DNA from: an uncultured Bacteroidota bacterium
Lineage (GTDB): Bacteria > Bacteroidota > Bacteroidia > Chitinophagales > Chitinophagaceae
Direction: 5' to 3'
DNA length: 35,782 nucleotides
Assembly: GCA_903887005.1 (NCBI GenBank)
Contig: CAISOH010000221.1
Location: forward strand, 1 to 35,782
Part shown: positions 9,371 through 17,545 of the stretch, piece by piece
Numbering within the stretch: the stretch's first letter is position 1
Layout: the number at the start of each line of letters is the position of its first letter
Made by a program: the position numbers and the translations under genes
The notes under the pieces: generated by a model
Database searches by the model: none
Told to the model about the DNA's origin: nothing
The model's input: the letters and a program-made list of their open reading frames with translations, nothing else

Positions 9371-10507
9371 ATGTCACAGGCGCCACAACAAACAGGAACA
9401 AAACCACATCAAACTTTTCCGCCCCAGGAGCAGGAAGCTCCTAAAAAGAAAAGTAAAGGATTCATAATTGCGCTGATAGTACTCGTATTGGCGGGTGGTA
9501 CATTTGGCTCTGTTAAGTACATTCATGGACTGCATCATGAAGAAACTGATGATGCCCAGATTGACGCAAACATCAGCCCCGTAATACCACGCATAGCGGG
9601 CTTTGTTACTGAAGTACGGGTAAAAGATAACCAGAAAGTAAAAAAAGGCGATACGCTTGTAGTGCTGGATAACCGCAATGAACAGATACAGGTAGCACAG
9701 GCGCAGGCCGCACTCTCTGCGGCGCAGAGCAGCCACTCTGTAGCTGAAGCAAATACGACGGCTTCCAGGTCAACGATTGCCACTTACCAGGCAAATATAT
9801 CAACAGCTGAATCTCAAATAGAGGCCGCAAAAGTAACCTTGAAACGCGCTACACAGGATTATGATCGTTATGCTAACCTGATCAAAGATCACTCCATAAC
9901 TCAGCAGCAATTTGAGCAGGCTGATGCTGCCAAACAAAGCGCTGAGCGCCAGTTGCAGGTATTGATGGACCAAAAAAATGCGGCAGCACGGCAGACCAGT
10001 GCGGCTACGTCTCAAAGTAATGCTACGGCCCGCCAGGTAAATGTAGCTGAAGCTACTATTCAACAACGCCAGGCGGATCTTGAAAATGCTAAACTTAACC
10101 TTTCTTATACGGTTATTATTGCGCCTGAAGATGGCCTGGTATCTAAAGTGAATGTACAATCAGGCCAGTATTTGCAGGCAGGCCAGTCTTTATTCAGTAT
10201 TGTATTGGATACAAATCCATGGGTAGTAGGCAACTTTAAGGAAACCCAACTCTCCAAAATGCGTACAGGCCAGAAAGTAACCGTACATGTTGACGCGTAT
10301 CCCGGCCATGATTTTGAGGCTAAGTTAACTTCATTTTCGCCTGCAACCGGTGCTCGGTTCGCACTATTACCACCTGATAATGCCTCCGGCAACTTTGTAA
10401 AAGTTGTGCAGCGTATGCCGGTGAAAATAGAGTTTAAAGGAGATGATCCTTTAGTAAAAGAACTTCGTCCCGGTATGAATGTGGTTGTGGATGTGCATAT
10501 TGATTAA
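9371..10507 (+). CDS. emrA: EmrA/HlyD-type membrane fusion protein
   Basis: This 378-residue periplasmic adaptor has a cytoplasmic Pro/Lys-rich tail, one transmembrane segment (about 32-50), a first lipoyl half with PRIAGFVTEVRVKDNQKVKK, a long Ala/Gln-rich coiled-coil hairpin, and the second lipoyl half DGLVSKVNVQSGQYLQAGQS. A beta-barrel ends near LRPGMNVVVDVHI. It links the EmrB-like transporter to the TolC-like channel. The intervening 69 bp before it are A/T-rich low-complexity sequence. The symbol reflects family architecture (EmrA in DHA2 pumps); the drug substrates cannot be read from sequence. Confidence 0.92.
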   Translation: MSQAPQQTGTKPHQTFPPQEQEAPKKKSKGFIIALIVLVLAGGTFGSVKYIHGLHHEETDDAQIDANISPVIPRIAGFVTEVRVKDNQKVKKGDTLVVLDNRNEQIQVAQAQAALSAAQSSHSVAEANTTASRSTIATYQANISTAESQIEAAKVTLKRATQDYDRYANLIKDHSITQQQFEQADAAKQSAERQLQVLMDQKNAAARQTSAATSQSNATARQVNVAEATIQQRQADLENAKLNLSYTVIIAPEDGLVSKVNVQSGQYLQAGQSLFSIVLDTNPWVVGNFKETQLSKMRTGQKVTVHVDAYPGHDFEAKLTSFSPATGARFALLPPDNASGNFVKVVQRMPVKIEFKGDDPLVKELRPGMNVVVDVHID

Positions 10508-10542
10508 TTCAAAATTCAAAATTCAAAATTCAAAATTCAAAA
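10508..10542. repeat. Five tandem copies of ttcaaaa
   Basis: A 7-bp unit is repeated five times directly before the four-helix-bundle gene. A related run in reverse-complement sense (ttttgacttttgaatttt) lies after that gene at about 10988-11018, so the small gene is bracketed by inverted simple repeats. Confidence 0.9.
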
Positions 10543-10543
10543 A

Positions 10544-10939
10544 ATGGACGAAGAATTTTTATTGAATGAACCACAACCGGAATATGGTAAACCTGCTGTA
10601 TATAACATAAAACACAGAGCATTTATTTTCTCGAAGAATATAGTGCTGTATGTTGGAGCATTAAAATTTGATAAAATTTATTTTTCCATTTTCGATCAGT
10701 TGATCAGAAGCGCTACCTCAATTGGAGCAAATTTGGTGGAAGGCAGGGCAGGTTCTTCGGTAAATGACTTTTTGAAATTCTATACCATTGCTTTAAAATC
10801 AGCTAATGAAACAAAATATTGGCTTTGTCTTATAAGAGATACTTTACAAACTGACAAAATTAAAATAATTGAATTGCTTAATGAAGCGGATGAATTATCA
10901 AAAATTATTGCAAAGATCATTATCTCAACAAAATCTTAA
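10544..10939 (+). CDS. Four-helix bundle protein (23S rRNA intervening-sequence type)
   Basis: The 131-residue protein matches the family's signature: aromatic-rich first helix, then FDQLIRSATSIGANLVEGRA (compare the family's QLRRAa-SI-aNIaEG), followed by a helix with FLKFYTIALKSANETKYWL. Relatives are found in intervening sequences of bacterial 23S rRNA genes, beside diversity-generating retroelements (Avd), and as lone genes; they form pentameric bundles that can bind nucleic acid. Here it interrupts the emrA-emrB pair and is flanked by simple repeats on both sides, which points to a late insertion without loss of operon direction. A role in efflux is unlikely. Confidence 0.85.
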   Translation: MDEEFLLNEPQPEYGKPAVYNIKHRAFIFSKNIVLYVGALKFDKIYFSIFDQLIRSATSIGANLVEGRAGSSVNDFLKFYTIALKSANETKYWLCLIRDTLQTDKIKIIELLNEADELSKIIAKIIISTKS

Positions 10940-11021
10940 CATCATTTTTTAATTCCTAAAACTTTCATTTCCTATTCCAAATTTCACCTTTTGACTTTTG
11001 AATTTTGACTTTTGAATTAAT

Positions 11022-12593
11022 ATGACTGAATCACTGGTAGAATATGGCCCGCGGAGAATAATTATCACTGTCACAGCGATATTTTGCGCTTTGCTTGAAA
11101 TCGTGGATTCTACAATTGTTAATGTAGCGCTCAACGATATGAAGGGAAACCTTGGAGCCACACTTAATGAGATAGGATGGGTAATTACCGCGTATGCGAT
11201 AGGCAATGTGATTATTGTACCTATGACGAGCTGGTTATCCGCTCAGTTTGGCAGGCGCAATTATTTTGCAGCATCCATCATGATTTTCACAGTTTGCTCT
11301 ATCCTTTGCGGCAATGCGGATGGTATCTGGCAATTAGTATTTTTTCGTTTCCTGCAGGGTTTGGGAGGCGGCGCACTGCTTGTAACATCTCAAACAATAA
11401 TCACGGAAAGTTACCCTCCCGAAAAACGCAGCATGGCACAGGCCATTTATGGATTAGGCGTTATCATAGGCCCTACTTTGGGGCCGCCATTAGGTGGTTA
11501 TATTGTGGAGCATTATTCATGGCCTTTCATATTTTATATAAATATTCCAATAGGCATAGTTGCAACCTTACTTACATTACAGTTTGTCCGCAGTCCCAGG
11601 TATGCGCTGAAAAAAGCAGCTAAAGATGTTGACTGGGCAGGAATAGGATTACTCGCTGTCTCTGTAGGCTCTCTACAATATGTGCTGGAAAGAGGGCAGG
11701 AAGACGACTGGTTTAGCAGCACAACTATTACTTCTCTTGCGGTTGTCGCTGCACTTGGTTTATTCTTTTTTGTATGGCGAGAGCTAACCGCTAAAAATCC
11801 AATTGTAGCATTACGGGTTTTAAAAAATGGTAATCTCAGGGTTGGTACCATACTTTCCTTCATACTTGGCTTTGGCCTTTATGGTTCTACATTCATAATA
11901 CCGCTTTACACCCAAAGCAGTCTTGGGTGGACTGCAGAACAATCAGGAGCATTGATGATACCGGCTGCCCTTACTACGGCATTTATGATGCCATTTATCG
12001 GCAAATTGCTTCAAAAAGGGGCCAAACAACAAGTACTTGTAGCTATAGGTATGCTTATCTTTTTTATTTACAGCTTCTGGGGTTACAAAATACTCACCCC
12101 GGATACCGGGAAAGATGCATTTTTCTGGATGCTTATTTTCCGCGGGCTTGGTATGGGCTTGCTGTTTATTCCTATCACTGCCCTGTCATTATCATCACTC
12201 AAAGGGCAGGAAATAGGCCAGGGAGCTTCATTTACAGGTATGATGCGCCAGCTTGGCGGTTCGTTTGGTATCGCCCTTATCACCACTTTCATGGCGCACC
12301 AGAACATTGTTCACAGGAATGCCCTCGTGAGCAGGATATCGGCAGATAACCCTATGGTCCAGCAACGTATTCAGGGCATACAACATAGCTATATCCTAAA
12401 AGGTATGGCGCCAGACAATGCGTTAAAAAGCGCTTACCAGACACTTGATTATATGGTCATGAAGCAGGCTGCGGTGCTGTCTTATATGGATGTATTCCTG
12501 TATCTTGGCCTTATGTTCCTTATTTGCGTTCCTTTTGTATTATTGGTAAAGGCTAAAAAAGCTCCCAAAATATCTCCCGGAGAAATGCATTGA
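11022..12593 (+). CDS. emrB: EmrB/QacA-type MFS drug exporter (DHA2, 14 TM)
   Basis: This 523-residue polytopic protein is of the DHA2 major facilitator family, a proton-driven multidrug exporter. Visible landmarks are the TM1 motif LLEIVDSTIVNVALNDMKGN, FLQGLGGGALLVTSQTIITE, and antiporter motif C in YGLGVIIGPTLGPPLGGYI followed by WPFIFYINIPIG. The C-terminal half has GASFTGMMRQLGGSFGIAL, typical of EmrB. It works with the membrane fusion and outer membrane proteins of the same operon to span the envelope. Length and helix number are those of a full-length EmrB. Confidence 0.95.
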   Translation: MTESLVEYGPRRIIITVTAIFCALLEIVDSTIVNVALNDMKGNLGATLNEIGWVITAYAIGNVIIVPMTSWLSAQFGRRNYFAASIMIFTVCSILCGNADGIWQLVFFRFLQGLGGGALLVTSQTIITESYPPEKRSMAQAIYGLGVIIGPTLGPPLGGYIVEHYSWPFIFYINIPIGIVATLLTLQFVRSPRYALKKAAKDVDWAGIGLLAVSVGSLQYVLERGQEDDWFSSTTITSLAVVAALGLFFFVWRELTAKNPIVALRVLKNGNLRVGTILSFILGFGLYGSTFIIPLYTQSSLGWTAEQSGALMIPAALTTAFMMPFIGKLLQKGAKQQVLVAIGMLIFFIYSFWGYKILTPDTGKDAFFWMLIFRGLGMGLLFIPITALSLSSLKGQEIGQGASFTGMMRQLGGSFGIALITTFMAHQNIVHRNALVSRISADNPMVQQRIQGIQHSYILKGMAPDNALKSAYQTLDYMVMKQAAVLSYMDVFLYLGLMFLICVPFVLLVKAKKAPKISPGEMH

Positions 12594-12700
12594 TTAGAGG
12601 GGCCTTCAATTGTTGTACATCCCGTCAATAGATCCTTACGGGTTAACCAGCATTATCTTCCCTGCTGATTATCGTCATTTATACCACGGCACGGGTTTTA

Positions 12701-12708
12701 TATGTTTG
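12701..12708 (+). promoter_or_regulatory. Possible -7 element for the acidic orphan gene
   Basis: TATGTTTG fits TAnnTTTG and ends 16 bp before the start codon at 12725. No good -33 match is visible, so this is tentative. Confidence 0.35.
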
Positions 12709-12724
12709 TTGTAAATAATATACA

Positions 12725-13201
12725 ATGGAAAAGAAACATAACATAGACAAGTTTCAGGGCTACCCCCACTATCCGGCCAGTGAAGATATTACCCGTGCAA
12801 AAAACAATAATGGCAGGAAAAGCATTGATGCTGAAAATACACCTGCACCACAGTATAACAATACTATAGACGAACGGGATAAAGATACAGCGATAGTTGC
12901 CGGAACGGATGCGGATGTTACGGCAGAAGATATCAGGACACTGCAGGCAGCCGAGCAAAACATGGATTCTATGGACAGCAGTAATTTGCAGAAATCATCA
13001 TTAGATAATGTGGATGCTGATGGCGATATGCTAAATGAAGAAAGCAGCCTGAATATAGATATGACCGGTGAAGGCCTGGACATTCCCGGCAGCGGAGCCG
13101 ATGATATGAATGAGAGCATTGGTGAAGAGGACGAAGAAAATAACTACTACAGCCTTGGCGGTGACATTCATGAATCGCAGGAAGAAAATAAAGGGGAATA
13201 A
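12725..13201 (+). CDS. Acidic, probably disordered conserved protein
   Basis: This 158-residue protein has no hydrophobic core. It opens with KFQGYPHYPASEDITRAKNN and ends with an Asp/Glu-rich tail containing GEEDEENNYYSLGGDIHES. From memory, proteins with the same beginning (YPxYPASEDI) and end (EENNYYSLGGD) occur in other Chitinophagales and Sphingobacteriales, so I treat it as a real conserved family of unknown function. Met, Asp, Ser and Asn dominate. It is transcribed in the same direction as the efflux operon but separated by 131 bp with its own possible promoter. No function is inferred. Confidence 0.7.
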   Translation: MEKKHNIDKFQGYPHYPASEDITRAKNNNGRKSIDAENTPAPQYNNTIDERDKDTAIVAGTDADVTAEDIRTLQAAEQNMDSMDSSNLQKSSLDNVDADGDMLNEESSLNIDMTGEGLDIPGSGADDMNESIGEEDEENNYYSLGGDIHESQEENKGE

Positions 13202-13315
13202 AGGTTAACTGGTTAAATAGTTAATTGGTCAATTGGGTGATTCGGCTAAACTCTTTTTACCATGTAATCTCCTGTATTTTTATCGCCATTATTAACCAAT
13301 TAACCTTTTAACCAA

Positions 13316-13465
13316 TTATCCCTTGCTCAGTATAACGCTGCCTGCATAACCGACTACTACTACAATTAGAGCCCCGATTACATTCAGCCAGAGGAATGAT
13401 ACAACATCCAATACATAAATAACCAATACCCTGGCCTCTGCTATTATAGCCGCATAGGCAATCAT
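13316..13465 (-). pseudogene. Remnant of a sodium:solute symporter C-terminus
   Basis: An uninterrupted minus-strand frame of 49 codons encodes two hydrophobic segments including DVVSFLWLNVIGALIVVVVG, which resembles the last transmembrane helix of sodium:solute symporters (SFLW-N-VIG-VV). The frame remains open a little further up to about 13480, where it runs into a REP-like hairpin block and resemblance ends. The rest of the transporter is absent, so this is a decayed fragment. The family call rests on a short motif. Confidence 0.4.
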
Positions 13466-13484
13466 GGAGGCGAGTGCATCTCAT

Positions 13485-13575
13485 TTTTATTCAACCCTAA
13501 CGGGTTGGTGTTTTTATCATCATTTTTCCGGGGGTAATACCCCCGGCTATTCAAATTGCGCCCCATTCGGGCTTT
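13485..13575. repeat. REP-like double hairpin
   Basis: Two GC-rich hairpins stand side by side: caaccctaacgggttg (13492-13507, 6-bp stem) and ccgggggtaatacccccgg (13528-13546, 7-bp stem), followed by an attcaaattgcgccccattcg-like tail. This style of block is common between genes in Bacteroidota. It abuts the symporter remnant. Confidence 0.6.
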
Positions 13576-13618
13576 TCTATCGTTGCCTTACTTTTTCAGC
13601 AGACCCCAAGTACTCTCA

Positions 13619-15042
13619 TCAGTCAGTAAATCTAACTTCGTTATCCGGGCGTATTTTCTGCATGGCAAGGTTCATTTTATTGGTGGGATCCATGTCGGGG
13701 TAATGGCGGATGGAGTCATCCATTTTCAGATCGTCTTCATTGACATCATTGATATTGTTGACCCAAATGATGTTTCCTTCGCGGAAGGGCGATGGGCGCT
13801 GAGAAAGGTGGAAGGGAGGCATAATATTCGGAATTGGCAGTTGGCAGTTTGCAGTTGGCCTGCTTTCCCGAGAAGTCGGGACAGGCTGTTCCCCGCAATG
13901 ACGGGAGGCATTGTCACATTTTCAGGAAAAATTTTTTCGGTATCATTTTGTGATAATGATATATTGCCATTTCCTTCATGAGGCTTTGCTATAGCGGGTT
14001 TGGTGCATATAGATGATGGATGGGACATTGTTACATCATTTGCACACATTATCACATCTCTTTTTTTGGAATTGGGAATTGGGAATTCGGAATTTGGATT
14101 GGTATTTGGTTCATTGGAATTTGGAATTTGAGGTTGGGTTGCTTCGTTCCCCGCAATGACAGGTGGTATTGTCACATTTTCAGGAAAAATTTTTTCGGTA
14201 TCATTTTGTGATAATGATATATTGACGTTTCCTTCATGAGGCCTTATTAGAGCGGGTTTGGGGCATATAGAGGATGGATGGGACATTGTTACATCATTTG
14301 CGCACATTATCACATCTCTTTCTCTGGAATTGGGAATTTGGAATTGGGAATTCGGATTAGTATTTGGTTGATCGGAATTGGGAATTTGGGATTGTGTGCC
14401 TGAAGTTATTTCCGCGTTTTGAGATTGAGTTTCAGCCTCAGCCCGCCCCTCTCCGTTATCTCCAAGGGGAGGGGGAGGTGTTACCGGAGAGGTTTGACAG
14501 GGAGCTTCGGGGGTGTCCGGTAATTGTGTTTTTTCATAATTTTCTAGATTATTCATTACCAAATCCATGCGGACTTTCATCATATCCTCGAACGCTGTAT
14601 TTGAATTCAGCACATTACCCATCACATATTGGTCGGCCAGGTTGGTGACTTTTTTGGCGAGTTCGTGATCTTTTTTATTAATAAACTTCAGTAATTCGGT
14701 ATAGGCCTCCATGTAGGCGCCTGTATGCTGACGACTAATGGTATTTGACATTTTCAGCAGTTTGTACATCATGTTGACCTCTTCCATTGTGGGGCAACGT
14801 TCATCTGGTGTGCGATTGTAAATTCTTTGGTTGATGGCATCGAAATGATTGTAGATGTCGTTGATAATAACGGCAGGCGCTTGCCGTATGGCAATTTTCA
14901 TTTCTTCCCATTTGCCATTTTTCATCCACAGGTATATGGTCCGGCGGTGGACGTTGAGAATGTCGGCAATTTCCTGCTGTGTTTTGTCGGTATTGAGATA
15001 GAGCTCTTTAGCGAGTTGCTGTTGTTCGGATTTTGGTTGCAT
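13619..15042 (-). pseudogene. HTH / terminase-small-subunit-like gene with repeat-derived insert and C-terminal frameshift
   Basis: The main frame (13726-15042, 438 codons) begins with a gpP-type helix-turn-helix: KTQQEIADILNVHRRTIYLW at about 19-38, then a helical domain to about residue 175. The rest is Asn/Pro/Ser-rich and includes an 86-residue unit present twice (RDVIMCANDVTMSHPSS, NISLSQNDTEKIFPENVT). The frame ends in translated dispersed-repeat sequence. A second minus-strand frame, 13619-13822, encodes a much more protein-like tail (NIIWVNNINDVNEDDLKMDD, PTNKMNLAMQKIRPDNEVRF), which I take to be the original C-terminus, put out of frame by a repeat insertion at about 13820-13890. Such proteins resemble phage terminase small subunits or transposition regulators; no terminase large subunit is nearby. 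It may still produce a functional DNA-binding N-terminus. Confidence 0.6.
13891..14400. repeat. In-frame 258-bp tandem duplication inside the HTH gene
   Basis: Two adjacent copies start with ccccgcaatgac at 13891 and at 14149, a period of 258 bp or exactly 86 codons. They share long runs such as tgtcacattttcaggaaaaa and tacatcatttgc. Each copy ends in a run of ggaattgggaatt-type simple sequence. The copies differ mainly by point changes, more in the simple-sequence part. Confidence 0.9.
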
Positions 15043-15189
15043 TTTTTTAGGGAATTAGGAATTAGGAATGTTTTCTTTTTGGATGGTATTGCGAATTAGG
15101 TTGCTCTTTCCTGCTAATTACATGTATTGTATATGGCTAATTTTCAGTCACTTAAAATCATCTCTTTTTTCAACTTTGCCCTCATTATC

Positions 15190-15223
15190 TTACTTTTCTT
15201 TTGCTTGCCCAAAAGAAAAGTAA
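15190..15223. repeat. Perfect 14-bp inverted repeat (hairpin)
   Basis: ttacttttcttttg (15190-15203) and its exact complement (15210-15223) are separated by cttgcc. This palindrome, followed by aacaaaagaaaag, is a familiar dispersed intergenic element in Bacteroidota. The 69-codon open frame over it (15127-15336) reads through the palindrome and is not accepted as a gene. Confidence 0.8.
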
Positions 15224-15336
15224 CAAAAGAAAAGGGCCCTTTTTTTGAAATGCTCCGCACAAAAAAAGATCGCTATACGCTGAAATGTGGGGGAAAGCTA
15301 TTAAAGGTTACCCTTGTTGGCGGGGCTATGATTTAG

Positions 15337-15660
15337 CGAAAGAATCTAAATTTAGCTTGAGCGCTGTTGCATTTGTTCCTTATGACTTAGTTGGGTCGAG
15401 TTGTACTGATTATTTCGGGTGTAAAATTGCAGAGGATTTTTGGTTTTAACAAAACGAAAATCTATGATAATACGAAAAGTGCGTTATCATATACAGCTAT
15501 GTGAATATCATAAAACTTTTTTTTGCGATAATTAGCTGAATGATTGCTTTGTATATATTATAAACCACCCATGGCGGACTAAAGTGATATTATGGCGATT
15601 TTTCTTATTGCGAAAATGATGATATTAGTGATTTTTTTGTTGTTTTTTGGGCTATAATCC
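15337..15660. other. Gene-poor stretch
   Basis: No convincing gene is seen. The stretch is A/T-rich, with a small inverted repeat atgataa/ttatcat near 15460-15490. A 21-codon open frame at 15592-15657 would encode a very hydrophobic peptide (MAIFLIAKMMILVIFLLFFG and one more residue); there is no ribosome-binding or promoter evidence for it. Confidence 0.5.
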
Positions 15661-15664
15661 GCAT

Positions 15665-15753
15665 CCTGTATCTGAATATTGAAGGTAGGAGTGGGAACAC
15701 CCGCGTCGGAGACGACTGTGCCGGGGCATTCTCGTTACAAACGAGAACGAGTT
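15665..15753 (+). repeat. REP-like element, copy 1 of 3
   Basis: The unit runs from cctgtatctgaatattga through the hairpin cgtcggagacg to ctcgttacaaacgag. The same unit follows immediately at 15754-15832 and recurs at 17546-17632. Both internal hairpins (gcgtc/gacgc and ctcgtt/aacgag) are kept in shape while loops vary, as in REP-type sequences. Confidence 0.85.
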
Positions 15754-15832
15754 GGAATCTGTATATTGAAGGCAGGTATGGAATACCCGCGTCAAAGACG
15801 CTGTGCCGGGGCATTCTCGTTGCGAACGAGAA
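15754..15832 (+). repeat. REP-like element, copy 2 of 3
   Basis: Tandem with copy 1 and in the same orientation: tgtatattgaaggcaggt, then gcgtcaaagacgc and gccggggcattctcgttgcg. It is nearer in sequence to copy 3 (17546-17632) than to copy 1. Confidence 0.85.
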
Positions 15833-16047
15833 TTACCTTTACAACATCTACACTATTCACATCATAGCCCTATTCCTTGCCATACACAAAGCCACCCGCA
15901 GAGGAATAGACCCATGTTGTGAAGGCAACCATATAAAGTAATTCCTTCAATCGCTACACTTGCTTTCTCCCAAGCTGCCACTATTGGAATAGTTTATTCT
16001 CACATCGCACAGGCCGTTCACAGGGGGCGGTTCATAATAAAATATAC
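15833..16047. other. Intergenic DNA before the NHL gene
   Basis: No gene is supported. A short minus-strand open stretch near 15890-15950 ends ...AGGFVYGKE followed by a stop; it has no family match I recognise. The last ~60 bp before the NHL gene match the region upstream of the Ig-like T9SS gene. Confidence 0.5.
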
Positions 16048-16074
16048 TTTGAATTGAATAAGTATGTACCTTTA
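16048..16074 (+). promoter_or_regulatory. Conserved promoter region shared by two T9SS genes
   Basis: The 20-mer ttgaattgaataagtatgta (16049-16068) is followed by a -7-like TACCTTTA. The identical 20-mer stands on the minus strand at 26944-26963 before the Ig-like T9SS gene, followed by TATCTTTA. The TTTG to -7 spacing (15 bp) is shorter than usual, so the exact promoter boxes are uncertain. Confidence 0.5.
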
Positions 16075-16091
16075 GGATATAAAATGTGCCT

Positions 16092-17402
16092 ATGAAACAG
16101 ATATTATTCATACTGCTTTTGCTACCTATATATTCGGATGCGCAAATCATTACAACAATTGTTGGTAAAGGAACAGTTGGTTTCAGTGGAGATGGAGGGC
16201 TGGCTACAATGGCTGAAATAAGCTATCCTCGCCAGACGGCTTTTGATAGAAGCGGGAACCTATATATTACTGATAGAAATAACCAACGTATCCGCAAAGT
16301 AACTCCCTCAGGTATTATTTCAACTATTGTAGGAAGTGGTATGGCAGGTTATAGCGGAGATGGCGGTCCTGCCACAATGGCGCGAATTACTAGTCCTTCT
16401 GGAGTGGTTGTTGACAGCTTAGGAAATGTATATTTATGTGGTGGTCCGAATACGCTGCGTAAAGTCGATACAGCAGGCATTATTACTACTTTTGCTGGTA
16501 CTGGAACAAATGGTTTCAGTGGAGACGGAGGTCCCGCCACTGCAGCACAGATATACGACCCTCAAGAATTGGCGATAGACCGTTTAGGGAATATCTATTT
16601 TGCGGATGTTGCGAACCAAAGGATTCGTATGGTTAATACCTTGGGTATCATTTCAACAGTAGCAGGTAATGGCACTGCTGGTTTTAGTGGTGATGGGGGA
16701 GCTGCTACTTTAGCTAATTTGAATTTTCCTGAAGGAGTAAGTGTTGATGAATCAGGTAATATATACATTGCTGAAGTGAATAACAATCGTATCAGGAAGG
16801 TTAACATGGCTGGTATTATTTCAACCGTTGCTGGAAACGGCACTAGTGGGTTTAGTGGCGATATAGGTCCCGCAACTGCGGCTGAAATATCTGAACCTAC
16901 AGGTGTAAGAAATGACAAACAAGGAAATTTATATATTGCTGATGCAAATAATAGTAGAATCCGTAAGGTAGATGGTTCGGGTATAATTACAACAATAGCT
17001 GGGAATGGCATTTTTGCGTTTGCAGGTGATGGCGGTCCAGCTACCGCTGCTGAATTGAATGCCTCGGTAGGAGTAAATGTTGATGCCGCTGGAAATGTTT
17101 ATATTTCTGATTGGAATAATAGCAGAGTTCGCAAGCTTAGCGGAGGGGTAACTACCAATGTTTATTTACCTCACAACTCTATTACAAATGCTCGGGTATT
17201 TCCCAACCCCGCTACCACAGCCCTAACCATCACATCCACCGATAAGATAACCAGTATTGCAATCACTAACCTCATAGGCCAAACCGTTTACAGCAATTCC
17301 TATCACAATGAAGAGGTACAGGTGGTTGTAGCAGATTTGCCAGAAGGCATGTACCTTATAAAGATAAACGGTACAGAGGTGAAGAAGTTTGTGAAGCAGT
17401 AA
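16092..17402 (+). CDS. Secreted six-bladed NHL-repeat protein with T9SS sorting domain
   Basis: I place the start at ATG 16092 (MKQILFILLL...); the frame can also open at GTG 16086. A signal peptide ends SDAQ. Six NHL-type repeats of about 56 residues follow, each with GFSGDGGPAT, then GNLYIADxNNxRIRKV and a strand IISTVAGNGT, predicting one six-bladed beta-propeller. The C-terminal ~70 residues (VFPNPATTALTIT, TNLIGQTVY, YHNEEVQV, VKKFVKQ) are a type A T9SS sorting domain. The protein is probably exported and surface attached; NHL propellers usually mediate binding. It lies alone among REP-like elements. The promoter and sorting domain match those of the Ig-like gene at 25924-26919. Confidence 0.9.
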   Translation: MKQILFILLLLPIYSDAQIITTIVGKGTVGFSGDGGLATMAEISYPRQTAFDRSGNLYITDRNNQRIRKVTPSGIISTIVGSGMAGYSGDGGPATMARITSPSGVVVDSLGNVYLCGGPNTLRKVDTAGIITTFAGTGTNGFSGDGGPATAAQIYDPQELAIDRLGNIYFADVANQRIRMVNTLGIISTVAGNGTAGFSGDGGAATLANLNFPEGVSVDESGNIYIAEVNNNRIRKVNMAGIISTVAGNGTSGFSGDIGPATAAEISEPTGVRNDKQGNLYIADANNSRIRKVDGSGIITTIAGNGIFAFAGDGGPATAAELNASVGVNVDAAGNVYISDWNNSRVRKLSGGVTTNVYLPHNSITNARVFPNPATTALTITSTDKITSIAITNLIGQTVYSNSYHNEEVQVVVADLPEGMYLIKINGTEVKKFVKQ

Positions 17403-17454
17403 CAAGAACATTGCCTAGGATGCCTATATTTCAGCTTTTGTAGCCTGATTGACG

Positions 17455-17516
17455 CCAAGTCCCTTGAACATGCCTACGCTAAAGCTATGGCAGTTGAAAA
17501 AAGCGGAGACTTGGCT
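17455..17516. repeat. Stem-loop repeat after the NHL gene
   Basis: gccaagtc (17455-17462) pairs with gacttggc (17509-17516) and encloses gcctacgctaaagctatggc. The style is that of a dispersed Bacteroidota intergenic element. It might act as a weak 3' stabiliser for the upstream mRNA. Confidence 0.5.
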
Positions 17517-17545
17517 ACGACACGAACACTACGGAAATCCTTATC

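Noticed and set aside
11177-11623. 148-codon plus-strand frame inside emrB
   Set aside because: Out-of-frame overlap with a well-supported 14-TM transporter.
13891-14400. CRISPR-like interpretation of the repeated units
   Set aside because: There are only two copies with a 258-bp period, no short repeat/spacer alternation and no cas genes.
15127-15336. 69-codon frame containing LPKRKVTKEKGPFF
   Set aside because: It translates the palindromic repeat at 15190-15223; similar strings come from this dispersed repeat in other Bacteroidota and do not indicate a protein.
15679-15867. 62-codon frame in the REP-like repeats
   Set aside because: Made entirely of the two tandem repeat copies.
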